Shown: positions 47,053 through 57,419, counted from the first letter of the stretch. The stretch is DNA of 64,000 bases from Dyadobacter subterraneus (GCF_015221875.1 NZ_JACYGY010000002.1:124001-188000), one strand, 5' to 3'. Numbers and translations are program-made. Notes: generated by a model not told the origin, from the letters alone.

Positions 47053-48657
47053 ATGAAACGCAGAAAATTTATTCATACAGGTTCATTTGCCGGTTTGTCA
47101 CTTTTTGGTATAACCCTGTTTGACTTCAAGTCTATAACAGATCATCCGAAAAATAGTGCCCAAAATGTAACTGACTTTAAACTTAATGAGCTGACTGTTG
47201 ATGATCTGAAAACGATGATGGAAACCGGGAAGGCTTCTTCTCAATCTTTGGTAAAACTATACCTGGAACGCATTGCTGAAATTGATAAAAAAGGTCCCGG
47301 AATAAATGCGATCATTGAAATAAATCCGGATGCACAAAAAATTGCAGCTGAACTGGATAAGGAAAGAGCAGCCGGAAAAATCCGTGGACCATTACATGGA
47401 ATTCCTGTTTTATTAAAAGACAATATTGACACGGCGGACAAAATGCAAACCACGGCCGGATCCATCGCTTTAGAAGGAAATATTGCCAAAACGGATGCTT
47501 TTGTCGTGAAACAATTACGCAATGCGGGCGTAGTAATTTTGGGAAAAACAAATCTTAGCGAGTGGGCAAATTTCCGCTCCGACCGGTCTTCCAGCGGATG
47601 GAGCAGTCGTGGTGGACAAACGAAAAATCCTTATGTATTGGATCGTTCTCCCTGCGGTTCGAGCTCAGGTTCTGCTGTGGCTGTTGCTGCAAATTTGTGT
47701 GTAGTTTCGGTAGGGACTGAAACGAACGGATCCATTGCTTGTCCGGCTTCTATGAATAACGTTGTAGGTATCAAGCCAACAGTCGGATTGGTTAGCAGAT
47801 CAGGTATTATACCGATTTCTAAAACACAGGATACCGCGGGGCCGTTTGGAAAAACCGTTCGGGATGCTGCGTTACTTTTAGGTGGAATGACTGGAATTGA
47901 TGTAAATGATGAAGTGACTGCCAGCAGCAAAGGGAAATCTTTGACTGACTATACGCAATTTTTAAAAGCAGACGGTTTACAAGGAAAAAGAATTGGTATT
48001 GAAAAAACTTTTCTGAAAAAACACGAAGGTGTAGATTCTCTTTTTAAGGACGCAATCGATTTAATGAAAAGTAAGGGTGCTATACTTGTTGAACTGGAAT
48101 TTGTCAAGATAACAGATCTGGGAAATTCCGAAGGCCCATTGCTTCAATACGAATTTAAAGATGGTTTGAATGCTTACCTCAGCAAAGCAAACGGCAAAGT
48201 AAAATCACTGGAAGAGCTTATTAAATTCAATAACGACCATAAGGAAAAGGCAATGCCCATTTTCCCTCAGGATCTTCTGGAACTTTCACAAACGCGGGGT
48301 GATTTGAAAAGTGCCAAATATCTTGAAGTTCATGAAAAAATAATTGGTGTCAGAAAAATTATTGACCAGCATTTAGACGAACAAAAACTTGACGCATTGT
48401 GCGGCCCGGCGACTGGCCCATCCTGGTGTATTGATCCGGTAAACGGTGATTTCTGGACAGGTTATGGGTCTTACGGTCCGGCGGCGATGGCGGGTTATCC
48501 TTCCATTACGGTTCCGATGGGATTGGTAAGAGAAATCCCAATTGGGCTTTCGTTTTTGGGAAGATCTTATGACGAACCGGGACTTTTAAGTATTGCTTAT
48601 GCCTATGAACAATCTTCGAAAAAACGAACTGCGCCGAAATTTATAAATCATATTTAA
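47053..48657 (+). CDS. Exported amidase-signature family enzyme
   Basis: 534 residues. A twin-arginine-like N terminus (MKRRKFIHTGSFAGLSLFG) suggests Tat or Sec export. The Ser-cisSer-Lys triad is complete: Lys122 in GIPVLLKDNID, cis-Ser about 204 in SPCGSSSGSA and nucleophile Ser227 in GTETNGSIACPAS. The C-terminal part has the usual GYPSITVPMG. The first loop is GSSSGS rather than GGSSGGS. It hydrolyses amide bonds of small substrates. It is not adjacent to gatB or gatC and is exported, so it is not the tRNA amidotransferase GatA. Monocistronic between the nucleoside hydrolase and a terminator. Confidence 0.9.
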   Translation: MKRRKFIHTGSFAGLSLFGITLFDFKSITDHPKNSAQNVTDFKLNELTVDDLKTMMETGKASSQSLVKLYLERIAEIDKKGPGINAIIEINPDAQKIAAELDKERAAGKIRGPLHGIPVLLKDNIDTADKMQTTAGSIALEGNIAKTDAFVVKQLRNAGVVILGKTNLSEWANFRSDRSSSGWSSRGGQTKNPYVLDRSPCGSSSGSAVAVAANLCVVSVGTETNGSIACPASMNNVVGIKPTVGLVSRSGIIPISKTQDTAGPFGKTVRDAALLLGGMTGIDVNDEVTASSKGKSLTDYTQFLKADGLQGKRIGIEKTFLKKHEGVDSLFKDAIDLMKSKGAILVELEFVKITDLGNSEGPLLQYEFKDGLNAYLSKANGKVKSLEELIKFNNDHKEKAMPIFPQDLLELSQTRGDLKSAKYLEVHEKIIGVRKIIDQHLDEQKLDALCGPATGPSWCIDPVNGDFWTGYGSYGPAAMAGYPSITVPMGLVREIPIGLSFLGRSYDEPGLLSIAYAYEQSSKKRTAPKFINHI

Positions 48658-48674
48658 AAAGCACCTGAACTATA

Positions 48675-48715
48675 AAAAACGCACAAGCCAATTCTTTCGG
48701 CTTGTGCGTTTTTAC
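48675..48715. terminator. Bidirectional terminator between the amidase and subtilase genes
   Basis: Perfect 15-bp stem (48675-48689 with 48699-48713), 9-nt loop, flanked by A and T runs. Confidence 0.93.
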
Positions 48716-48716
48716 T

Positions 48717-51700
48717 TTAATTCGAAGATTTCATCACCCTGAATACTTCTTTTTTCTTTCCTGCTACCACTTCAACAAGATATAGACCCGGAGAAAACTG
48801 TGAAGATCCCAGATTAATCTGATGCTTTTGAATGGATCCGTTTGCGGGCAAATTATTTTTTGATGAATATCTTCCTGTCAAATCAATAACATTCACAGAA
48901 ACCTGCTCACCAACATTTGCCTGATATACGATGTTAAAAATATCTTTGGAAGGATTCGGGTAAACCTGCCATGAAATTGTATTGTCAAAAACAACGGAAA
49001 CTGCTTTTGAATACTGGAAGGTTTCATCGAGGTCAACCATTTTCAAACGATAATATCTGACATCCGATTTGTTGGCTTCATAATCTACAAAAGAATAATG
49101 TTGGCCGGCTTTGGGACTTCCGTCGGCTAAAACATCTCCAAGTTTTGTAAACTGACCGAGTTTTAAAGCATCATTTCCTTTCGCCACCTCAACCTCAAAA
49201 TGGCTGAAATTAACTTCTGCTGAGGTTACCCATTCCGTAATGACATCAGGAGAAGAATCCGCACCTTCTTTTTTTCTTGCTGTAAAACTGAGCAATTCAA
49301 CAGGCAACGGCGTTACAACACCCATCGTTTCCTTACTAAGCCAGAATTCCGAGAGATTTTTAACCTTGAATTCCGCATAATATCCTTTGTCGAAAGGTAC
49401 CTTTTTTACTTTTGGTGCATTGATAAATAACCAGCCGGAGCTGTTATTATTAGCAACATTTCCGTCTTCATTGGCGTCGTTGGTATCGCTGTATTTTGAA
49501 ATCCCAAGTTCTACCGCCGACGCAGGTTTCCCGCAAGTACTGCAACCCGTAGCACTAATTAGCTTTTCCATTTCCGTATCAAGAAAGTAAAAACGGACCG
49601 TTACAGAATCTGAAAGGATATAATTGGTTGGTTTGATCGTGATATTTCTATTGCCATAATATTGTCCGTTAGTGTAGCGAATGGACGAACCGGAGTTCAT
49701 ATATACCCTTACATCCGTAGCACCAAGATTTTGGTTGTTTGCATACACAGAGGCAATTAGCGCGCCGTTGGAAGTATAATTTACCCACTCCTTATCCCCG
49801 GCAGAACTTACCGCTGCTACGGACATACTTGATCCGTCATAGATATTGTTACGGTTGTCATAAATATGAATATCGTCAATCGCGATTCCTTCGCGGGTAA
49901 TGTCTCCGTCGGTTTTTACTACAAAACGCAGGCGCAAATTGGCGCTACCAGCTGGTAAAGCAATGGTTGCCACATGCCAGCGCGTGTAATCCTGGATACT
50001 CCATGCATTGTTGTTTGTGTAAGTTTTATTGTACCAGTTTGTTCCAATATTGTTTGCACCAAGCCGGCGCCAGGTTATTCCGTCTGTGGAATATTCCATA
50101 TAAGCAACATCACAGGCTGCTTTTCCGCAATCTTCAAAATCCAGTGCCACATTGAAACTTAAAGTTGGCACAACCATACCACGAACGTCAAGACAAGGCG
50201 AATACAAATATGATGTTTCGTTTACACTATAAGATCCGGCCAATCCTGTTTTCCAGGCTTTTGTTCCACTTGCAGCACTGCTTATTTTGGTAGATGAAGG
50301 TGTGCCGTAAGCCAGAGAAACGTTTGTTCCGCCTGTATACCAATATCCGCTTCCTTTTTCAAAATCTTCCAGATATGGGAAGGAAGAAATGATTGGAGAA
50401 TTGTACATTTCTGTAATAATGACGTCGTTGGAGCGGTTGGAATCTGATGACAAATCTGTCCAGACTTTGACAGTATGCGGGCCAGGGCCAGACAAATCCG
50501 CAGTGGCCGTGAACGTATAATCCACACTCGTTTTTCCGCTTAGAGATGTAATTGCTTCCGTAATAATAGCACCATGATCGATCTGGAATTTTACCGGAAT
50601 TTGAGAAAGATTATTGGCAGAATTATTACGAACCGTAACTTTAACAAACTCGGAATTTCCCATTCCACAACCGCCAACAGGATTGTTCAGACTAACAAGT
50701 TGGGCGTCATTGGAAACCTGGAACAGCTGAATATTATCAAAACTATATCCAGATCCGTTGTATACATCCGAAACCAGAAGTTTGCCAAATTGTCCCCAGC
50801 GGATCTGGAAACTTGGAGAAAATGACTTACCATTTGCCGCCAGAATGTGACTTATTTCAATATCAGCGGATAATTTATAACCTTCGGTAACCCCGCTTTG
50901 ATTGGTAAAAAGATTATAAACTTCAATCCACGCATCAGTATCTTTTCCTCTTATCCAAACCTTGTTATCTGCACTGCTGGCTTCTCCGTGATTTTTGTAT
51001 CTGAAATTCATCCGGATATCATCCGAAGCAGCATTGAAAGCAGATAAATTAAATGTGGCATCCAGATAATTCGTATTTCCATCAGCCATGTAGCGATCAG
51101 TATCCATGGTAAGTGCCCGGTTTCCGGAATAAGCTACACCGGAATTGACAAAAGTCCGGATACGTCCGGAAGCCGTACTTCCTGTAAAATCGTAACGATC
51201 CGAGCCGGAAAAACCCATTTGTCTGGTGAAATATTCCTGCTGCGGCAATGCTTCCATATCATCAGAAAATGGCATTGTCACACTGGCATTGCTTAATTGG
51301 ACAAATGTTTTGGTGAGTGAATTATTTGCTGCAACGGCATCACCAGCTTTATTTACTACTACTTTCAACACGTAAGATCGGGTAGCTGAAAGATCAGTGG
51401 TTACGTCAAAAGTATGGTCATAAGTACCTCCTGCACCGATAACAGGCGAAATCGTCTGCTCTCTTACAAGATTATTGTCCAGATAATAACTGACATTGAA
51501 ATTCTCGTTACTGCTTGCGTCATCCAGATTTTTTATTCTGATTTTAACACTTGTTGAAGCCGATAATTCGGTGGATGTCAATTTCCGACCGGAGGATGCA
51601 GGTGTAAGAATTGCATCAATTTTTAAATCATTATCTGACATCGTTCCCGCACAACTTCCGCTATCAGGTTTTCTAGACAAGGCAATTCCTCTTCTTCCAG

Positions 51701-54095
51701 GATTTCCATTGATACGCGCTCTAACGGTTACCCAATAAGTTTGATCTTTTGACAAACCGCTGAAAGTATAATTGTTGTCAGTTGTTGTTCCGACAGAAAC
51801 CATTTCATCACCTTGCAGCATCATAACCTCATAATCGGTAGCACCTGGAACCGCATCCCAGTTCATAGCAATATATCCCTCGCATTGAACAGGATTTAAC
51901 ACAGGTGCAGGAACGCCGACAATAGTAAAAGCTTCACTGGTAGTCACCTGATTTGTACCATTTTTTGTAATCCTTATTTTCGCCTGACTCGTGGTTACGG
52001 AAGGAATTGTCCAGCTTAACTGACGAAGGCTTGCATCAACGGCCGTGTTGATATCAATCCAGGAAGAACCGTTATCAACAGAATATTGAACAGAAAATCC
52101 ATTTGAATCATTACTATAAGAATCCCAGTTGACGTACATCAACTCACCGTTGGCAACGTGCTCATTTCCGATCGGATAGGTAATAGTCGTTTCAATTGGA
52201 ACGGCGTCATAAACGATAAAATATTCCTGTCTTGGATTTTGATTTATGGCCGTTCCTTTAATTGTGATCGTATAATTTCCGGCAGCTGGTTTATCAATTA
52301 CAACCTGTTCAATATTGTTGATATGGTCGGCACCGGTTGTTGCCGGATTATTTACATTCGCAGGAGCAGCGTCTAAAAGTTTTGGCAAAGTCTTTACTAA
52401 TGAAGGATCCGTAACTTCAAGATCAAGGTCATTTACCAAAGTCTGGCTCGAAAGGATTGCTGCGGCCGGATCGTTCCAGTACAACATTACTTTCAGCTGC
52501 GCAGTATTTTCAGGGACTGAAATGGTATGTGTTTTAGAAGATCCATTGGTCAGAGAATCATTCGCATAACTTTTACTTTCCAGCATTTTTACTGAACGCA
52601 AAAGATTTACCCAGCCAAAACCATATTTATAATCCGGCCCTGCATTTCCCTTATCTATTCCTCCATTACATACTAATGCTTTTATCAATCCATTTTTTGG
52701 GTTGGCGCCACCATTCAACTTTCTGTATTGTTGATATAATAAGGCAATACTACCGGTTACTGCTGGCGTAGACATGCTTGTCCCCGATGATAATCCGTAT
52801 GCATTGGTCGGAATTGTTGATATAATATTTGTTCCCTGCGCAACAATTTCAGGTTTGATCCGACCATCCTTTGCCGGGCCTCTGCTTGAACTTTCTGAAA
52901 TATTACCTTCCAAGGTTGTATTACCTACGCTGATGATATTTTTTGCACTTTGATATCCTCCTAAAACATTTCCAAAACCTGTTGGAAAAGGGCTGCAAGT
53001 ATTTGCTCCGCTATTACCTGCTGCAAAAACATTCTCCAGGTAGGGCATCTGAAAAGCCTGTTGATCCAACATTTGCGAATACAAATCATAAGTACCAAAT
53101 GACTCACAACTGGTCACATCATTGCCGTAAGAATTATTGGTTACCACCATGCCATAATCTTTGACATAAGTGGGTAAAAACGCCAGGATGTTAGAATAAT
53201 AATGAGCCAGGATAGTAGCCTTTGGAGCATAACCTTTATATTTTTCACTGATAATACCTGCGCCGCCAATGGTTCCCATTACATGCAGACCATGAGATCC
53301 ACTTACCTCCACAGCTTCCCTGTTAATAATCCGGTTGGTAAAATCTACATGTAAAAGCGGATCTGAATTATCACCAATCCCTATTACAACACCTTCTCCA
53401 TGCAAATTACGATTTCCGGATGTAGTAGAACCTAGTACATTTGCCCTCGAATTTACAGTGCTATGGTCATTCACAGGTGTATCTTTCTTGGGAACTGCCT
53501 GCACATATTGGACAAAAGGAAGTAGAGCCAGTTCGCCTACACGGCTGACTGGTATACGCAACTCCAGTATTCCGTATGTCTTGAAAAGATCAGAAGTGAT
53601 CGAAAAACTTCTGTTTCTTAATTCATCTGAAACTTCCTGAAACGAAAACGACTTGGGGAAACTTACCCAAACGTCAACTGTACCCGCAACTTTGACTGCG
53701 TGTGCTGGAAAATTTCCGTTGGCAAGAGAAACATGCATTTTTTGTGCGGCAGATAATTCGATGACTGATCGCGCCTTAACTCGCTGTAAAGCAGCGGCGG
53801 AAATATTTCCGGTGGTCGTTGCAGAATAGGCGTTATTTGGTATATAGTCGAGCAACTGTATTCCGTTTTCGTTTAATTCTCTGGTTTCTGCTTCTGTTGG
53901 GATTCCTTCAAACTGTATGATGACAAACGATTTCCGGTTGAGAGAAATCTTTTTACGGTTTAGCTCAGCAACGCCTGACACAGAAATATTTTTCTCCGGG
54001 GTGAACGATTCGTTCCTTAATAACAGCCGGTATTGCGCAAATGCAGCATTAGAAATGAATACAACTAATGTGGCAACAAAGTAGAATTTTTTCAA
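48717..54095 (-). CDS. Giant secreted S8 subtilase with FN3-type domains and T9SS sorting tail
   Basis: 1792 residues. Signal peptide (about 1-20), N-terminal propeptide-like region (about 25-200), subtilisin domain (about 215-500) with Asp242 (GIGDNSD), His268 (SGSHGLHVMGT), oxyanion Asn361 (AAGNSG) and Ser440 (SGTSMSTP), so the catalytic set is complete. A beta domain follows (PPC-like, about 510-640), then a fibronectin type III domain (about 735-820), CARDB-like and MAM/jelly-roll-like modules, and a C-terminal type-A T9SS signal of about 75 residues (WQVYPNPSKDIFNI; GLYLVEVVAG). It is exported through SecY, then released or surface-attached by T9SS. Monocistronic. Confidence 0.93.
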   Translation of the reverse strand: MKKFYFVATLVVFISNAAFAQYRLLLRNESFTPEKNISVSGVAELNRKKISLNRKSFVIIQFEGIPTEAETRELNENGIQLLDYIPNNAYSATTTGNISAAALQRVKARSVIELSAAQKMHVSLANGNFPAHAVKVAGTVDVWVSFPKSFSFQEVSDELRNRSFSITSDLFKTYGILELRIPVSRVGELALLPFVQYVQAVPKKDTPVNDHSTVNSRANVLGSTTSGNRNLHGEGVVIGIGDNSDPLLHVDFTNRIINREAVEVSGSHGLHVMGTIGGAGIISEKYKGYAPKATILAHYYSNILAFLPTYVKDYGMVVTNNSYGNDVTSCESFGTYDLYSQMLDQQAFQMPYLENVFAAGNSGANTCSPFPTGFGNVLGGYQSAKNIISVGNTTLEGNISESSSRGPAKDGRIKPEIVAQGTNIISTIPTNAYGLSSGTSMSTPAVTGSIALLYQQYRKLNGGANPKNGLIKALVCNGGIDKGNAGPDYKYGFGWVNLLRSVKMLESKSYANDSLTNGSSKTHTISVPENTAQLKVMLYWNDPAAAILSSQTLVNDLDLEVTDPSLVKTLPKLLDAAPANVNNPATTGADHINNIEQVVIDKPAAGNYTITIKGTAINQNPRQEYFIVYDAVPIETTITYPIGNEHVANGELMYVNWDSYSNDSNGFSVQYSVDNGSSWIDINTAVDASLRQLSWTIPSVTTSQAKIRITKNGTNQVTTSEAFTIVGVPAPVLNPVQCEGYIAMNWDAVPGATDYEVMMLQGDEMVSVGTTTDNNYTFSGLSKDQTYWVTVRARINGNPGRRGIALSRKPDSGSCAGTMSDNDLKIDAILTPASSGRKLTSTELSASTSVKIRIKNLDDASSNENFNVSYYLDNNLVREQTISPVIGAGGTYDHTFDVTTDLSATRSYVLKVVVNKAGDAVAANNSLTKTFVQLSNASVTMPFSDDMEALPQQEYFTRQMGFSGSDRYDFTGSTASGRIRTFVNSGVAYSGNRALTMDTDRYMADGNTNYLDATFNLSAFNAASDDIRMNFRYKNHGEASSADNKVWIRGKDTDAWIEVYNLFTNQSGVTEGYKLSADIEISHILAANGKSFSPSFQIRWGQFGKLLVSDVYNGSGYSFDNIQLFQVSNDAQLVSLNNPVGGCGMGNSEFVKVTVRNNSANNLSQIPVKFQIDHGAIITEAITSLSGKTSVDYTFTATADLSGPGPHTVKVWTDLSSDSNRSNDVIITEMYNSPIISSFPYLEDFEKGSGYWYTGGTNVSLAYGTPSSTKISSAASGTKAWKTGLAGSYSVNETSYLYSPCLDVRGMVVPTLSFNVALDFEDCGKAACDVAYMEYSTDGITWRRLGANNIGTNWYNKTYTNNNAWSIQDYTRWHVATIALPAGSANLRLRFVVKTDGDITREGIAIDDIHIYDNRNNIYDGSSMSVAAVSSAGDKEWVNYTSNGALIASVYANNQNLGATDVRVYMNSGSSIRYTNGQYYGNRNITIKPTNYILSDSVTVRFYFLDTEMEKLISATGCSTCGKPASAVELGISKYSDTNDANEDGNVANNNSSGWLFINAPKVKKVPFDKGYYAEFKVKNLSEFWLSKETMGVVTPLPVELLSFTARKKEGADSSPDVITEWVTSAEVNFSHFEVEVAKGNDALKLGQFTKLGDVLADGSPKAGQHYSFVDYEANKSDVRYYRLKMVDLDETFQYSKAVSVVFDNTISWQVYPNPSKDIFNIVYQANVGEQVSVNVIDLTGRYSSKNNLPANGSIQKHQINLGSSQFSPGLYLVEVVAGKKKEVFRVMKSSN

Positions 54096-54432
54096 TATTA
54101 CTAATTTTTAAAGTAGAAGTATTTTACTGGGTTAAAATAGAATTACTTCTAATGTCAAATAAAAATTAGTTAGATGCAATATATAGACTAATATTTTTTT
54201 ACTACAAAAATTCAGAAGTCAGAAACGACTGTTAAATAAATTCAGCGATGAAGTTTTATTTATTATTTAAAACATATTTCCAGACACTAAAATGTGTTTT
54301 GTTATTCATGAAAGAGTGAAGTAACTTCGTCGCCTCTAATGGATTTTTTTTCGAAAAACACAATTCATTTTCCACATCATAAATTGCTGATAACCAAACT
54401 AAACAGCATTTATGATCCCTAATTAGTTACTT
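54096..54432. other. Intergenic region between divergent subtilase and aroE genes
   Basis: 337 nt, very AT-rich. No ORF, RNA or strong hairpin was recognised. It should hold the promoters of both genes, but no full TTTG/TAnnTTTG pair was found. Confidence 0.5.
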
Positions 54433-55206
54433 ATGGATTTATATGGTTTAATAGGATTTCCCCTGACACATTCTTTTTCCAAGCGTTACTTTTCAGAAAA
54501 ATTTGTGCGGGAAGGAATCCTGAATTGCAGCTACGATCTTTATGAAATGCCTAAGCTTGAAAACTTGTCGGCATTACTAAAAAGACATCCGGAATTGAAA
54601 GGTTTAAATGTTACAATTCCATATAAACAGGAAATAATACCTTTTCTGGACGATCTGGATGATGCATCTGCGGAAAGAATCGGCGCTGTGAATACAATAA
54701 AAGTTTTTGCAGACGGCAGCACAAAGGGCTACAATACAGATTATTACGGGTTCAGACAATCCATTTCCGAGTGGATGGACCGCCGCGGAGAAGCCTGCTG
54801 TAACTTCAAAGCATTGGTGTTAGGAAACGGAGGTGCAGCACAAGCCGTGAAAACAGCTTTGGAAGATATGAAAACAGAATATGTAGTAGTATCCAGACAA
54901 AAAAGTGCGGATTCAATCACTTACGAAGAGTTGACGCAGGAGATTATGGCAAGCCATCTTCTGATAATTAATACTACGCCGCTGGGTACTTTTCCTAAAA
55001 CTGAGACTTGCCCGGAAATACCATATCAGTTTATTTCCAAAGGTCATTTCCTGTACGATTTAGTCTACAACCCTACTACAACGCTTTTTATGAAAAATGG
55101 CGCAGCTCAGGGAGCTGTTGTGCATAACGGATTAAAAATGTTGGAAATGCAGGCGGAAAAAGCCTGGGATATCTGGACTTCGGAAGAGGAAATGTGGAGT
55201 ATTTAG
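54433..55206 (+). CDS. aroE: Shikimate dehydrogenase
   Basis: Reduces 3-dehydroshikimate to shikimate with NADPH in aromatic amino-acid synthesis. 257 residues. Substrate-binding part: GFPLTHSFSKRYFSEKF and the catalytic Lys in LNVTIPYKQEI, then GAVNTIK and GYNTDYYGF. Cofactor part: VLGNGGAAQAVKTAL. The end overlaps the convergent ribD stop by 4 nt. Confidence 0.95.
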   Translation: MDLYGLIGFPLTHSFSKRYFSEKFVREGILNCSYDLYEMPKLENLSALLKRHPELKGLNVTIPYKQEIIPFLDDLDDASAERIGAVNTIKVFADGSTKGYNTDYYGFRQSISEWMDRRGEACCNFKALVLGNGGAAQAVKTALEDMKTEYVVVSRQKSADSITYEELTQEIMASHLLIINTTPLGTFPKTETCPEIPYQFISKGHFLYDLVYNPTTTLFMKNGAAQGAVVHNGLKMLEMQAEKAWDIWTSEEEMWSI

Positions 55207-56270
55207 GCATTCAAATAATAACTCCACAAATCATCCTGAACCTTTTCAGAACCTGTCAATATTCCTTTCGGCAGCGGGGCTTTGATTCCGCTGCCGATTG
55301 TTTTTAAACTCTGGCACCTTCTTATTTCATCCCACAAACCAGAATCCAGAAACGAAGACAAAACTTTTGCCCCGCCTTCTACGATTATTGATTGAATACC
55401 ACGTTTATGAAGTTGGTAAAGCATTTCTTCTATTTCATTTTCACCTTCATTTATTTTTAAAAAAGAAGTACTGAAATTTTCTGAATATCTTTCAGGGACC
55501 GTAACAGGAACCGTTTCTTTATTATAATTAACTACAATCGTTGGTTGTACGTTATCGAATAAATTTAAAGAATCCGGAAGTTGAAGATTTCGATCCAAAA
55601 CAATTCTTACCGGATTTCTCCCTTCCCAATTACGGACATTTAGTTTCGGATCATCATTTAACGCAGTATTATAGCCGACTAAAATTGCATCTTCTTCTGA
55701 CCTCCATTTATGCACGCGCATGCCTGAAAATTCACCACTAATCTGAATGGGTTCACCGTTTTTTCCACCTATAAAACCATCAGCAGTTTCCGCCCATTTT
55801 AAAATAATATAAGGCCGTTTTTTTATAAAACTTGTAAAAAAACGTTTGTTTAATTTCAACCCTTCATCAGCCAAAACATCACAAACCACCTCAATTCCAA
55901 CTGATTGTAAAAGTGAAATTCCCCTGCCAAAAACCAATGGATTGGGGTCTCCATTACAGATAACTACTTTTTTCACATTTTTACTGACAAGCAAATCTGC
56001 ACAGGGCGGCGTTTTTCCGGTATGCGAACAAGGTTCTAATGTTACATATGCAGTGGCTTCGGAAAACAGATGCTCATTATTCCTTTTGATCACATCTTCA
56101 ACCGCACGCACCTCCGCATGCGGGCCACCATATTGCCGGTGCCAGCCTTCTCCGATAATCTCGTCGTTATGTACAATCACGCAGCCAACCATGGGGTTGG
56201 GACTGACACTTCCACGGCCATATTCTGCAAGCAATAATGCCCGCTGCATCCACTTGATATCCTCATTCAT
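55203..56270 (-). CDS. ribD: Bifunctional riboflavin biosynthesis deaminase/reductase
   Basis: The ATG at 56270 (MNEDIKWMQRALLLAEYGRG) is chosen; it gives 355 residues as in the family, while the frame is open 29 codons upstream without family support. N-terminal deaminase: zinc motifs PHAEVRAVED and VTLEPCSHTGKTPPCADLL. C-terminal reductase: PYIILKWAETADGFIGG and SIIVEGGAKVLSSFLDSGLWDE. Both activities look intact. A TATTTTTG box sits only 5 nt upstream of the ATG (56282-56275), implying a nearly leaderless transcript if it is used. Divergent from prmC. Confidence 0.95.
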   Translation of the reverse strand: MNEDIKWMQRALLLAEYGRGSVSPNPMVGCVIVHNDEIIGEGWHRQYGGPHAEVRAVEDVIKRNNEHLFSEATAYVTLEPCSHTGKTPPCADLLVSKNVKKVVICNGDPNPLVFGRGISLLQSVGIEVVCDVLADEGLKLNKRFFTSFIKKRPYIILKWAETADGFIGGKNGEPIQISGEFSGMRVHKWRSEEDAILVGYNTALNDDPKLNVRNWEGRNPVRIVLDRNLQLPDSLNLFDNVQPTIVVNYNKETVPVTVPERYSENFSTSFLKINEGENEIEEMLYQLHKRGIQSIIVEGGAKVLSSFLDSGLWDEIRRCQSLKTIGSGIKAPLPKGILTGSEKVQDDLWSYYLNA

Positions 56271-56363
56271 TTGACAAAAATACAAACCTCGTTTCAAACT
56301 CAACTTTCGTGAGTTCTTATAATTTGCTAACTTTCCGACATCAGAATAAAAAATCAACTAAAA

Positions 56364-57227
56364 ATGACTTCGGCTCGTCAGTTATATCAACATATTGTTA
56401 GTGGAATTAAAGTTTATCCGCCTAAAGAAACCCAGGCCATAGCGTTCATGCTTCTGGAACATTATATGCGGTTAAGAAATATCGACGTGCTCGTTGATCG
56501 CCCTGTTCCTGAAAATACTGCACAGCCTGATTGGGAAGGAATTATCGAGCGGTTGAATAACAACGAACCTGTTCAGCATATTATAGGTTCAACAGAATTT
56601 TGCGGACTGGAATTCCGTGTTTCATCATCCGTTTTGATACCTCGTCCGGAAACAGAAGAACTTGTTCAGATGGTAACGCGCGATTACGCTGAACCTGATA
56701 AAGACGTTTCCATTCTTGATATTGGTACAGGAAGTGGCTGTATTGCCATTGTTCTGGCCCGTTTTCTTCCACATGTAACTGTTCACGCCTGGGATGTTTC
56801 GGATGAAGCACTTTCTGTGGCTCGTGAAAATGCGAGACAACTCATTGCAGATGTGCAGTTTGCAAAACAGGATATGCTGAATGTAACATTCCCATTACCT
56901 GGAAATATTATCAAATTCGATTGTCTGGTGAGTAATCCGCCTTACGTAACATACTCGGAAGCAGAAACTATGCGTCCTAATGTACTTCGTTTTGAGCCGC
57001 ATGAAGCACTTTTCGTAGAAGACAGCGACCCGCAATTATTTTATAAAGCGATTGCCGATTTCGGTGTTCATCACCTTAAAACCGGCGGAAAATGTTATGT
57101 AGAAATTAACGAACATTTTGGTGCAGGAACAAAACAGGTTTTTGAAGAAAGAGGCTATAACAAGGTAGAAATTCTTCGTGACATCCACGGAAAAGACAGA
57201 TTTGTGCGCGCGGTTTGGGATAAATAA
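56364..57227 (+). CDS. prmC: Peptide chain release factor N5-glutamine methyltransferase
   Basis: Methylates the GGQ glutamine of release factors RF1 and RF2. 287 residues. N-terminal helical domain (about 1-80), SAM-binding motif I in ILDIGTGSGCIAIVLA, and the catalytic NPPY in LVSNPPYVTYSEA. The C-terminal FVRAVW completes the fold. It starts 94 nt from the ribD start, on the other strand. Confidence 0.95.
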   Translation: MTSARQLYQHIVSGIKVYPPKETQAIAFMLLEHYMRLRNIDVLVDRPVPENTAQPDWEGIIERLNNNEPVQHIIGSTEFCGLEFRVSSSVLIPRPETEELVQMVTRDYAEPDKDVSILDIGTGSGCIAIVLARFLPHVTVHAWDVSDEALSVARENARQLIADVQFAKQDMLNVTFPLPGNIIKFDCLVSNPPYVTYSEAETMRPNVLRFEPHEALFVEDSDPQLFYKAIADFGVHHLKTGGKCYVEINEHFGAGTKQVFEERGYNKVEILRDIHGKDRFVRAVWDK

Positions 57228-57275
57228 TTGAAGGTCAAAACAGATTTTTGATATAATTTATTTGTCTGAATTCAA

Positions 57276-57338
57276 TCCCGAAGGGATGACATTATTATAG
57301 CAGTGATCTGACCTTGCGATCAAAAAACCCCGAAGGGG
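57276..57338. repeat. REP-like pair of short palindromes
   Basis: TCCCGAAGGGA (57276-57286) followed by TGACAT, and CCCCGAAGGGG (57328-57338) followed by TGGCAT. The two units share core and flank but have compensating base changes. TGATC/GATCA (57304-57322) can pair between them. The element fills the prmC-moxR gap. It resembles repetitive extragenic palindromes; other copies are outside this view. Confidence 0.6.
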
Positions 57339-57419
57339 TGGCATATGATTATCAACCAATTGTCGACAACATAAAATTCTTTCCTAAACCCCGGAAATCC
57401 GTGGTAAAATAAACACTAC

